Of a stretch of 64,000 bases of DNA, positions 12,225 through 22,582 are shown one piece after another; position 1 is the first letter of the stretch, and every line of letters starts with the position of its first letter. This DNA is from Diphasiastrum complanatum (Eukaryota; Streptophyta; Lycopodiopsida; Lycopodiales; Lycopodiaceae). Under the pieces are notes generated by a model. It worked only from the letters and a program-made list of their open reading frames with translations, did no database searches and was not told where the DNA came from. Location of the stretch: assembly GCA_029204225.1 (NCBI GenBank), contig CM055111.1, positions 20,717,003 through 20,781,002 of the forward strand, given 5' to 3'. The translations under genes were made by a program, and so were the position numbers.

Positions 12225-13278
12225 TGTTAGCAACTATGCTAACACAGAGAAAATAAAAAGAAAGCAATAAAATTTCGTGGCATGTGTTTTGTAAGTCCAC
12301 GTATGAGTATCTGTCAATAAACTTCAACCATGGCATGTGTTTTGTAAGCCCATGAGTAGAAGCTTAAATAATAATAAAATAGCTTAAACTTAGATTTAGA
12401 ACTTAGACTTAGGAAACTTAAGATTAGAAATATTTTATCTTAAGTTTTTTTAAGTTAAAAAACTTTGAACCCATAACTTAGGATTTAGAAATTCAAAATA
12501 AAAAGAAAGTAATAAAACTCTGTGGCATGTGTTTTGTAAGTCCACGTATGAGTATATGTCAATAAACTTCAACCAAGACATGTGTTTTGTAAGCCCATTA
12601 ATAGAAGCTTAAATAATAATAAAATAGTTTAAACTTAGATTTAGAACTTAGACTTAAGAAACTTAAGATTAGAACTATTTTATGTTTAGTTTTTCCTAAG
12701 TTAAGAAACTTTGAAATTCTAAATCCTAAGTTAGAAGTTCTAGAAAGGCTAGAAACAGATTAGTCCCATAAGTTAGTAGATACTTATGAAAGACCCTCCT
12801 TGCCATAAAAGGAGAGGTATTTGCATTGTAAACAACACTTTGAGATTGTGCAAATTGCTCTCTATTGAGATTATCATTCTATTTATTTGTGTTCCCATTG
12901 GAAGGTGCAAAGCTTGAGGGAAGGTGCTCGGGCCTCCTCTTGCCTCTTTCATTGGCTTATTGTGGCATGTTTTTATTGGTTTATTTAGTTAGCCACAACT
13001 TATCTTTCAAACCCTCTGGGTGTTAATCTAGGTCTTAGTTTAGCAATCTTGCTAGTTGGGTTTGCCTTAGCAAGGATTTTTATTGTTGTATCTAAATTAG
13101 TTTTATTTCCATTTCGAGCACTAGTTGGATAAGCCTTAGTGCTCTCATCCTTGTTGATTCTTTCTATATTTCTGTTGAAGCTTGTTGTAGAAACTTAAAT
13201 AGTGGACGAATCTCTACATCCCTATACTACACCCGTAAGTAGATCTAGCCACCGCACACACTAGAAATACTTCCAACA
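12225..13278 (+). repeat. 3' LTR of gypsy element with internal duplication
   Basis: 1,054 bp against 810 bp for the 5' LTR. The difference is a tandem duplication of the first quarter: AAAATAAAAAGAAAG, CATGTGTTTTGTAAGTCC and the following AT-rich stretch occur at about 12251-12490 and again from about 12497. The two units differ at many positions, so the duplication is not recent. Confidence 0.9.
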
Positions 13279-13660
13279 TAAATTAAGAAAAAACACGAAA
13301 ACTTAAAAAATCACGAAACCATGCAAAGAATCATGAAAAATACGAAAAATCTTGAAAACACGGGAAATGGGAAACTTGAAAATCATGAAAACGAAAACGA
13401 AAACGAAAAAGAGAACAAGAAAAATTCAAAAACACATCGAAAAATTCTAAAAAAACTCGAAGATGTTCGAATTTTTTTTGAAAAACTAGAAAACTTTAGA
13501 AAAAAAATCTGAAAATCCTCAAAAAAAGATTTTGGCGGATGCAAAAAAGAGTGGTGGATGGAAACTGAGAGGGGAATGGTCTGTCGGATGCAATTCCGAA
13601 TTCTGTTCATTGGGTGTAAATAATGGATGTAAACGGACTGTTCTTCCACCCCCTCAAAAA
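13279..13660. repeat. CGAAAA-rich repeat tract (right part)
   Basis: Continuation of the 1660-2848 tract beyond the inserted gypsy element, ending in a short stretch with GGATGCAA and GTCGGATGCAA words like those at 62750-63760. Open frames here are low-complexity artefacts. Confidence 0.65.
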
Positions 13661-14159
13661 AGGTGAGAAACGGTGGAGAGCTGTGTGGCGGTGGTTTCGA
13701 AAAAGTCTATGGACAGTTTGCACAGATCTGAAGGATTAAGACAGATATTATGAAGCCATCACGATCTGACAAACAAGAATCTGAAATGCGTGCTTAGAAG
13801 AACGAGGAATGCAGGACAGGAGGCAAGCAATCATTAGCGAACAAGAACTGGAAAATTGGTTTGTAAAAAAGAGCTCTGTGGATCGAAATTGAAGAAAATT
13901 ATCAAAAGCAACATGGCGCCAATGTTTGTGCAAGTATCTACTTGCTTTATGTTTACAGATTTGCCTCTCTCTACATCAACGTTTGCAATTTTTGCGACTG
14001 GTTCTACTGATCTATCAGCGCCTATTCAAACTTTGTTAGCAGCGTCTCACTCAATATTTGTTGCTATTCTTCTAACATATGTATGGATAATAATTTGAGA
14101 TATTCACTAATCATAATATCTTGGGAGACTTTTGTAAGCAACCAAACCTTAGAGGTCGC
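13661..14159. other. Unassigned stretch
   Basis: A short plus-strand frame (13911-14098, MAPMFVQVSTCFMF to YVWIII) is hydrophobic, but I could not relate it to any family. Nothing else is seen. Confidence 0.3.
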
Positions 14160-14394
14160 AAGCCATATGGTTTGAGCTTATGCAGAAATTCCTATTGGGG
14201 ATTTGGTACAAGAAAGGTGCCGATAATCATGTAGCATATGTACTATATAATGTGGTGTAACAAATGTCATTTGTAGGCATTGAAAATGGCTTACTGTTTG
14301 AGATAGGAAAGGCTGAGCAAGAAGATCCTAGCTATAGGAAAGTGGAATAGGAGGTTAGTCATGGCCATACAGAGTCTCAAGAGGAGAGCCCTTA
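14160..14394 (+). pseudogene. Gypsy RNase H/linker scrap
   Basis: Plus frame ELMQKFLLGIWYKKGADNHVA followed by EIGKAEQEDPSYRKVE resembles the end of gypsy RNase H (YKKGxDNxVAD) and the following linker. It is cut by the copia LTR that starts at 14395. Confidence 0.6.
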
Positions 14395-15123
14395 TGTGAA
14401 AAACATAAAAAGTTATCCATGTTGACTTTAGGGGTTTCAGAAAGTTTTGTAGTCAAACATCTTGATGTCATTAGTTGATAGGGCCATTTTTGGATTTACA
14501 GGTCAAATGCTCAAGTACACATGTTTTATCAAGATTAGGCCAAAAGCCAATTATGATGTACCTCAAGCTAGCTAGGTTCTCAACAAGTGTCAAAGTTAGA
14601 TTTGATGAGTGATCAAAGTCAATGTGTTCGCAAAGAGTCGAGGGTCCAATCATAAGTGAAAGGTTTGTTAGATGGGTCCAATCAAAATCAAGGGATGTTG
14701 AATCACTCATCCAATAGGATTAGAGAGGTGCTAGAAAAGGGTTCCAATAGGAATTGATCTTGGACTACCTCGAGATATTACGTGTACTTTGATTTCCTTA
14801 ACTAATCTATGAGAGTTTTTGAGACTTATTGGAAATCGATGAATTTTGTGTGTATTCCACTCTCTCTCTCTACCCGAGGCTCGATTGGCACTTTCTCTCT
14901 CTACCCGAGAGCAAGAAATTCTCTTACTTAGTTTTGTTCATGAGTACTTTTCACACGTGTGAAAGTACTTTGGTGATGAATGTATGCATGTAGATTTGTG
15001 TCTTTGCCTTAGAATTTGACATAGATCTTGGATTTCAATCTATAGTTGATCTAAAGTGCAAGAACAAAGCTTAGGAAATCTTAATCAGACATTAGGGCAT
15101 TCCCAAACATGTGAATTTTCACA
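14395..15123 (+). repeat. Copia 5' LTR
   Basis: Starts TGTGAAAAACATAAAAAG and ends TTTTCACA, directly followed by the primer site. It is related to the inverted LTR at 55501-56158 and to 61416-62071 (shared TCTCTCTCTACCCGAG, TTCACACGTGTGAA and CCAATAGGA motifs). Confidence 0.75.
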
Positions 15124-16029
15124 TGGTATCAGAGCCTACCTAAGTGTTTGATGCATCTCTCATCATAATTTTGAAAATTTTCATGAAAATCAAGATCTAG
15201 AGAGTGTTGATCTCATCCCCCATGCTATCTTTGATATTTTTGGATCAAGAGGGTTCATTATCAAAAGGATTGAATCAAATCTGGTATTGTACAAAAATCA
15301 GTGCTCAGACATGTGTGAAAGACATCCAAATTCATTTGGATAGTTCTCTTCCAAGTTAGGTCCAAATTTCATGTTATATAGCTTGTCTGAAAGATAGTAG
15401 AGTCTAAATTGTGTAGCAATCGGTTTTAAATTATTGGATCTTCCAATCAAAAGTTATAGCCAATTGAATCAAGGTGGTTAGGGCACCCAACCTGGTTGGA
15501 CACATCTAAATTCTTTGTCTCTATCTTGCTTATTTTATTCAAAAATTCAAGAAAAAGTTTGCCAATCCCATCTATTTGAGATCTAGTCATCTTTTTGAGG
15601 TCATAGCCCCATTGTGTCATACAATTGCATTGTATTTGAGTGTTTTGTGTATTCTTTGAGTGTTTCATCTGTGCCAAAGATAGTTTGACCCAAACTTTGC
15701 CTATATTCCATCTTTGAGTGAGAGGTTGATCTAGTTTGAGAGAGATTGGAAAAGCTAGTGAGCATGATCTCACATTTTGTTGCAAGATCTTACATAGGAG
15801 TTGGTAGTACACCTTGATTGGATCCTATAGTGAGAGAAGCAACATTTTATTGTCTCATTACAAGGAGCCTTCACTATTTTCTATGGGCTCCTTCCTATTG
15901 GAATCTAGTGAAAGACTATCTACCTCCAACTATTCTATTTGGAAGGTTAGAATGGAGTCAATATTGATACTCCAAGATGTGATGGACATTGTATTTGGGA
16001 TTGAGGAGGAGCCTCAAGTCCTTTGTTAG
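15124..16029 (+). pseudogene. Copia primer site, leader and gag N-terminus
   Basis: TGGTATCAGAGC at 15124-15135 is the initiator-Met primer site. The leader runs to MGSFLLESSERLSTSNYSIW at 15883, the usual copia gag start (xNYxxWKxRMES), which ends at a stop after about 48 residues. The rest of the element is gone. Confidence 0.8.
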
Positions 16030-16777
16030 CTGATGCCATGCCCCGAGGTGTCGATGCAGAGTCTGTCCACTCAAAAGGGCTTCTAGCAGAGATGAAGTTG
16101 AGAGCCGAGTCTGAGAGCATGAGAATTATAGTGCTAGGCTAAAATATACAGTAACTGTGAGATCCATGGTATGTCTTGAAAGATGGATAGCCATGTGGGA
16201 GCTAGCAAATTAGATTATCTCAACTTGAGTTATGTTTTTGATAAAGGGGCCTCCTATTATCAAGTAAGAGGTGGAACTCAAATTATTATAAATTGGGATT
16301 CGTTCTTTTTCAATAGGTGGACTCCAAAATAATATGTAATTGGGTTCTACAGCTCGTCTAGTCATTTTGCAAAAAGCTCAAAAAAAGTAAAAGATCTGAG
16401 ACTAACTGGTTCCTGTTGACCATTGTAGGGCCATAAATCTTGAAGATGCTAAATACTATTTGGTCACAAGAGGGTGTTTTGTCAGAAATTTGAGATATTG
16501 GTCATCATGCCTTATGGATATCTCAAATTTACAAAATCGAAAATCCTACAAGCTATTTTTTTATACGAAGAATATGATATCTCTTTAAGGTTCTACATCC
16601 ATTTCTGTATTCTGGTGATGATATGGTGGATTCTTGTGTACAGAATGCTATTTTCCTTATATGTATGAGTTCCCCCGTGTGAGTACTATTGTTATACGAC
16701 TGTTGTATGGACTAGAACAATAAATTAACTTACATAAGTGATTTTGGCAAGTTCTTGCTGAGCTTACATCATCTGTA
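16030..16777. other. Unassigned stretch
   Basis: No coding sequence recognised. It may include the diverged 5' part of the LTR whose end is recognisable at 16778-16900. Confidence 0.35.
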
Positions 16778-16910
16778 AAATTGCCAATCTAGACCAACTT
16801 TTTGTGTCTAGTTTTTTGATAGATTGTTAAACAAGCAACCAATCACTCTTGTGGATCTTTCTAAGATCTATTTATGGTCCTCAAGTACTGTACTTAGACA
16901 TGGTATTAGA
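16778..16910 (+). repeat. 5' LTR end and primer site of the old copia
   Basis: 16778-16900 matches 48963-49083 closely. It is followed by TGGTATTAGA, a decayed initiator-Met primer site. Upstream LTR sequence no longer matches. Confidence 0.75.
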
Positions 16911-17207
16911 TCCAAGTACAAGGGCTTAAACCATTGATCAAGATCAAATCCATTTTTGGCAAGTTTTGGTGCTAAAAACTAGTATTGAGAGGGCGAGCTA
17001 GAATCTAAACTTTGGTGAGGAGATTTGATTCCAAACTTAGTAGGGATTCAAATCTATACCATCTACACATGTGGGCACCTCAAAACCTGTATTTAATACA
17101 ACTACCAAGATTGAGTGTCATTAATTAGATTTGACTTTGGTTCATGAGATCTAATTAATCAAGGCTGAAATCAAGTCCTTTAAAAGTTATTTACAAGTCT
17201 TGAAAGT

Positions 17208-17244
17208 ACATAATATGATGACAAAAAAAAAGAGAAATGACCTA
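17208..17244 (+). repeat. Left TSD and terminal inverted repeat
   Basis: ACAT (17208-17211), AATATGATGACA (17212-17223), then TGACCTA at 17238-17244. The right end has the same parts in inverted order. Confidence 0.75.
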
Positions 17245-17981
17245 GAGGCCCATTTTTTTAAATTTTTAATTTTTTTAGAAAGTATCCAAATTTAAAATGC
17301 TTCAAATAAATATACTTTAATGTTAAAAAAATGTTATATTTTGCAAGAAACTAATTCAAGCTATAAAAATTTGGTCAATAGATTTTTATAAATAGATTAT
17401 AAATTAGCTTATATTAAATAATAGTTCTATTTAAAATAAAATTATCAGATACACAACCACTAAAATATCTAAAAAATGTTTTTTTTGCTTAAAACAAAAG
17501 TTATAGTTTTTTTTTTGGAATTTTAAAAGTCTTCTAAATTACAATTCTTGTATCGCAAAAAATATTTTTTAAATTATGTTAAAAATTTGAATCGATATTT
17601 TTTAAAATTTTGAAAATTTAAAAATCTTTACTTATACTCACGAAAATTTATTATATATTTTAATATTAAATAAACGCAAATAAAATTACTTTACAATAAT
17701 CAAAATTAAATGATTTAGTCACCCTGAAAAAAATCTAAAAAATCTTTTCATTTCTTAAAATTTTTAATAATATATTTTTTACAAAAAATATTATAAAAAT
17801 ACATCTAAAATTAAAATATTATAAACCTGACAAATCGTTACAATTTTGATTTTTGGTAATGTTTATCAATGTTAAAATTTTTAAAATATTTCAAATTCTT
17901 TATTTTAAATCGTTTTAAAATTAAAACACAATACATCAAAAAATATAAGCGCAATTATTTTTTAAAACAAAAGACAATTTT
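17245..17981. other. AT-rich left margin of the transposon
   Basis: Very A/T-rich, no gene seen. It contains the probable 3' untranslated region of the minus-strand methyltransferase gene. Confidence 0.5.
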
Positions 17982-20900
17982 TTATTCCCAAAAATCATCG
18001 AGGTCATTTACATATTTTTCTTTTGTTTTTTCTTGAGTAGCCACTGTACTTTCAAGTGTCACCTCTTCTACAATTTCTTTGACTACCGTTACTACATTGT
18101 AATCTTGAACCAAGACATCAGCAAATTCTCCTGTGTAGCCTACTTTTCCGCTAGCAGGAGATTGAGGGTCCTTGGACAAGGGAATTATTATATCCTCGCT
18201 GTCTAAACTCTTTCCCACCTCAGATAGTTCATCTAACAAAACTGAAAGAGATTTCATTCTCATTTTTACAAAATCAACTAAATTAGTATCTAAATCTACT
18301 GCAACAACATGTCTGTCTTTCTGAACAGCACATGCGCTCGTAGTATCGCTATCGCTAAATAAATCTAAAACCCAATCAGTTGGGTGAGAAAAAATATCAA
18401 TTAAATGATTAATTAATTGTTGTGGCTTTTGGTAGAGACAAGCCACGGAACCCGTCATTGGATTCTTTAATTTCTTTGTCATGGCTAGATACCGGAACAA
18501 GTTTCCAAAACTTGTCAATCCGGAAGTGTTGTAATGAAGCATCGAACGTTTGTCATCCAAAGAATAATAACCGATGGTTATGTATTCTATTTCATTGCAA
18601 AGTTGAGCTCCTCCCGAGTTCCTGACATTGGGCTTGTACCTGACATGGAACATAAGTTTAAAATTTTAACTTTAAAATAAAAAATTTGAAATAAAAATAT
18701 GAATAAAAATACGAATTAATAATTCAAGAACTTAAAAATTTTACCACACAGCATTCTCTATTCTCGCATTACAGAAAGTTAGTAGAGCTTTTTGTATTGA
18801 TGCTGACTGCCAAGAAGAATGAAAAATAGCAACTCTCCAAATTGGAGAAGTTGTGACTTCAAGAAAGCCCTGAATAAAACTATGGATTTAAGTGAATTTA
18901 AAAGAGAAATCATCATTTAATAATTCCTTCATCTGAAATGCATATGGTATATCGGCGATGTAGAGTGTATAAGGTCTTTTTTTTTTAAAATTTGAAATTT
19001 CTCTACAATCGCCCTCCTCAACCGAGTAAAAGCATGGTTGATCATCGACACTTTTGGGAAGGTAGATCTCTAATGGATCCTCTTCCGCAATGGTCTCTGT
19101 GCCAATCTCTCCCTATCCTTTTTTTTTTCTGCTTTTGCCTTCAGAATATGTCTCTTGAATTGCTCTGGAAGGACTTTGTTTTTCTTGTCTTCGGGAGACT
19201 GTAAAAGAAAAAGCTATGCTTAGCATGGGAGACAAAAAATATAAAATAGAATAGGTGACTTAACTTATCAAAAAATAATAATTAAATAAAGAGAAAGCTA
19301 TGCTTAGCATAGGAGACATAGAATATAGAAAAGAAATAATTAATAAGCACCTATGCTAAGCATGGGTGAACTAAATACCATGTCTCTAAACAAAATCAGA
19401 AATGGACTCAAGGATTCATTTCGGCTGCTCAGAGGATAAAGCCTTTGGCACTCATTGAAATCTTGATAATTTAACCCTGTCACAAGGGCTTCTTGAACTT
19501 TCATAAATAATTTGTGCCTACATTTAAAAAATATAATTGTTAAAAATCCAACCAAATTATGAAAATCACTTTATTACAAAAGGTAACAAGAAAATAAATA
19601 TTTAGATTATGACTATTACCTCTGAAATTCTTTTCCCATTTCTGCCAGAGAAAGTTGACCATCGACAACTCTAGAAAGAACACTTATTATTAGCTTTGAA
19701 GAGCTAATCCCTTGCATGTTCTTCTACTCTGATATTCTCATTTTTGTGGGGATTGGCTTTAGACTTTGAGTGCTCACAACTTTTTGTTTTTGACTTTGAG
19801 GCACCCTGAGCAGGTTGGCCTTTTATTTGAAAAGTTTTCTATTTATCAAAAATTTTATCAACAAGGGCCCACACCTGAAATGAAAAAAAAAATTATTTGA
19901 TAAGGAACTTAGGGAATATTAAAATTGAGTTCAAAATTTTAGTCTAATAAAAATAATTCAAAAGAATTACAACATATATTATGACCAGAGTATTTCATGA
20001 CGAGCATAGCAAAACAAATTACTTGGCCACTAGAAAAACAAGTTAAAAAAAATTATCGTATTTTGTAAGGCTCTGCGTAGGATTTTTTGAATCAAAAGGT
20101 AGGTCTGTCTCTTAAGCACAAAGTCTTTTCAGCTCAAGTTGATTCATGTCTCCTGCTTTGGAGACTCTCATGTATTCTTTGTGAAAAAATCGTATTTTTT
20201 ATATCACGGTCATCTTCATCCGGTAGTTCTGATCAATATTCTGGTCCCAAGCCAATAATTTCACTTCTTCCACTGTCAGACCAACAAATGCAATGGCACT
20301 CACAGTTCGAAAGCTTGGAATATGGGCTTGTAAACTGTGAATGCCCCCAAGAACAAAAAAATGATATGAATCTAATAAAGAAAAATCAAAATTTGCAACA
20401 TCGTTGTATTCGTTGGGATCAACCAAAACAACAAAATGAGTAACTATGGCCTGTGTATGATCTTTAAATTTTATTTTTAAATTATGTACATGTGTTTCAT
20501 TCGGTTCTCTAACTTCCATTGGCTTGTCACCTGTTATTGGGTCTACAAGTGGCCTATCACACTGATTTATGTCTAAAATCAAAGTTGCTTCTTTTATTTA
20601 TTTTTGTTTTATGAATATCTTCTCTTAATTTGGCAAGCTCAATGCTTTCTTGTAAAGGACGGATGGATGCACCAAGTAGCGACATAGATGGTTCGGTGGC
20701 GGCTTTTTTGCTCTCAGCAGATGGGATGGACTTATGGCGATGTGTATCCATGGTCTTTGGACGTGACTTAGGTCTAGTGGGAGAAGACTCAGAAATATTA
20801 TGAGATCTTTTTTTTTTGAGATGAGGGACAACTACAGTTTCATCCTCAACATTTTTAGAGGCCGGCTTTGTGACCTGAGCAGTGGTAGAAGCGGGCTTGC

Positions 20901-21496
20901 AAGGTCCAATAGATACACCTTTTGAACTCCGTAATGAATAGACTAGATCTTTCCCCTCAGCAATAGCAGCTAGAATTATTTTTAGGCATTGCTTCATGCT
21001 CTGGATAGAAACAAAAATCAAGTCTAAAATATAATGAGTAAAGGCTTTTATCTAAAAATTTAAAGAATTTTAAATTTAGTAACAACTATGCTAAGCATGA
21101 AACAAATGTAGACAAATATGAATAGAAATATGTTTTATAATTACATACCAAAGTAACTAGAGCTTTATCAAAATAGGCTTTGATGGCCTCATCCTAGCAA
21201 AGTCGGATCTTTATCATAGTCTCATTCAGAATAAAAATAGAACGAGACTTATTTGTCTCCTTGACAAGTACATTCACAAAACCTTCTTCCTGATCCTCAT
21301 CTGGTTGATCAACAAGCAATTTTCCTTGAACTTTGAATTGTCAGTCTCCCCTGTCAGGCTTCTCAGCTAAATGAATAAAAAGCTCCGAAAGCTTTGTGTT
21401 GTTGACCTCTTTGGTGAAGTAGTACATGAATTTTTTTTTATCTTTCAAAGGAATATCTTGAGGTTTCTCCAAAATCTTAAAAGAAATCCTTGACAT
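17982..21496 (-). pseudogene. ParB-like domain fused to N4/N6 DNA methyltransferase, broken
   Basis: Six exons can be traced on the minus strand: 21496-21149, 21000 to about 20022, 19874-19620, 19517-19379, 19198-18745 and 18639-17982. Introns have GT-AG ends, except the exon 2 donor, which is unclear. Exon 1 (MSRISFKILEKPQDIPLKDK) is unassigned. Exon 2 has a basic linker and then a ParB/sulfiredoxin-like domain (LILDINQCDRPLVDP, VTHFVVLVD, FFVLGGIHSLQA). Exons 5-6 hold a beta-class amino-methyltransferase in the order motif IV (YIADIPYAF), target region (EVTTSPIWRVAIFHSSWQ), motif X (KPQQLINHLI), motif I (VLDLFSDSDTT). Canonical residues are altered: DPPY is DIPY, and FSGSGTT is FSDSDTT. Stops (two in exon 1, several in exons 2, 3 and 5) and frameshifts in exons 2, 3 and 5 show it is dead. 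ParB-methylase fusions are known in bacteria and phages; in a plant transposon this is unexpected. Confidence 0.8.
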
Positions 21497-21724
21497 TTCG
21501 AATATTATCAAAGAAAATTGAAAATCTGCAAAAAAAAAACTTTTTAAGAAAATTTAAATCACTACTTTAATGAAAATACTGAAAACTTTAATAAAACAAG
21601 CCATTTTTGTGAAAAATCTTTAAAAAACAAAACTACAAATTCAACACATTTTCTTACTAAAATATCTCAAAAGAATCACTTTTCTCAGACAAAGCCTTCT
21701 AAAACAAGAAAAATATGAGAAGCG

Positions 21725-22266
21725 ACCTATGCTGAGCATAAGTTGTGTTCAGGTCCTTAGTAACAACTTATGCTCAACATAGGAAGCCGGCGAGATTTTT
21801 CAATTCTAACCGCCTTTCGACCTATGCTGAGCATAGGTTGGACTAGAGCACGCGAGTGACGACCTATGCTGAGCATAGGTTGCATCTCTAGTCATCTTCT
21901 AGCCCATGCTCAACATAGGTCGTTACTCGCGTGCTTTAGTCCAACCTATGCTCAACATAGGATGTCTTCGCAATTTGCTTGCTAACCTATGCTGAGCATA
22001 GGTTGGAAGAGGTCCAGAGATACAACCTATGCTCAGCATAGGTTGAACCATGGTTAGAATATAGAAATATCGCCGGAATCCTATGCTGAGCACAGGATGT
22101 TACTAAGGACCCCAACACAACCTATGCTCAGCATAGGTTAGAGGAGAGAACTGGTGCAAGCACCTATGCTGAGCATAGGTTACCCATGTTTTAAGAAGAT
22201 GAATACAAATTAAATCATGAATATTTTCTACTACAAGAATTTAATACCCATGCTAAGCATAGAACA
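21725..22266. repeat. Array of 12 CCTATGCTSAGCATAGG palindromes
   Basis: Dyad centres lie at 21734, 21775, 21829, 21871, 21911, 21953, 21994, 22034, 22088, 22129, 22171 and 22255. Spacing is 40-42 bp, with two intervals of 54 bp and a last one of 84 bp. The first ten are placed symmetrically about 21932. Spacers also pair as inverted copies: first with ninth, second with eighth, third with fifth, fourth with seventh. It sits between the two divergent genes. Further single copies occur in introns of the methyltransferase gene (centres 19221, 19305, 19358) and at 21093. Likely binding sites for a transposon protein, by position only. Confidence 0.9.
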
Positions 22267-22540
22267 AAGTTAAAAAATGACAATAATCTTACCGTCAAGA
22301 AAACTTTAAGCGAGAACGTATGCGAATTCTTATAGAAAGCAGTGACTTGGTCGTAACGAGATTTCTGGCAGCATGTGTGCTTCTGAATTCGCAAATGAGG
22401 TGAGTTATGCTTGGACTATGGTCCTTAAATAATTTTCTTTTTGAGATCCCCGCCTCACGCTTGACCTCCAGCTTGCTTCGGGACCGAGTTGCCGTGACTC
22501 ACCTCACCTCACGCTGACCTTGAGTCTGAGCCGGGACTGT

Positions 22541-22582
22541 CCAAACCTAAACCTAACCCTAAATCTAACCCTAACCTTAAGG
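22541..22582 (+). repeat. Short telomere-like repeat
   Basis: CCTAAACCTAACCCTAAATC and neighbouring CCCTAA units, a degenerate plant telomere motif of about 40 bp. It lies between the palindrome array and the plus-strand gene, inside the transposon, so it is not a chromosome end. It may act as a promoter telo-box. Confidence 0.7.

Larger units (their letters stand above)
2849..13278 (+). mobile_element. Degenerate Ty3/gypsy LTR retrotransposon with extra 3' ORF
   Basis: Bounded by direct LTRs (2849-3658 and 12225-13278), each TGTTAGCA...TTCCAACA. Flanks are GAAAT and TAAAT, a probable 5-bp target duplication with one mismatch. Internal order is leader, gag, protease, reverse transcriptase, start of RNase H, integrase C-terminal GPY module, extra ORF region, polypurine tract AAGGAGGGGGATAA, LTR. 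RT before integrase is the Ty3/gypsy order. Most of RNase H and the integrase core are missing, and every coding part has stops or frameshifts, so this copy is dead. The extra 3.2 kb between pol and the 3' LTR sits where Athila-type elements carry an env-like ORF. Confidence 0.9.

Noticed and set aside
13321-13649. Open frames rich in Glu/Asn/Lys or Phe/Ser
   Set aside because: Low-complexity repeat.
13911-14098. Small membrane protein
   Set aside because: Hydrophobic, but only about 60 residues, with no similarity recognised and among transposon scraps.
15124-15135. tRNA gene (TGGTATCAGAGC words here and in other LTR borders)
   Set aside because: They are primer sites complementary to the tRNA 3' end; no cloverleaf around them.
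17982-18653. Stand-alone 223-residue gene starting at the first Met
   Set aside because: Splice sites and continuous homology upstream show it is the last exon of a longer gene; the Met at 18653 falls in the intron.
21725-22266. CRISPR-like look of the palindrome array
   Set aside because: Spacers are inverted copies of each other, spacing varies and the context is a plant transposon; no cas genes.
22541-22582. Chromosome end
   Set aside because: Only about 40 bp, degenerate, inside a mobile element with sequence on both sides.
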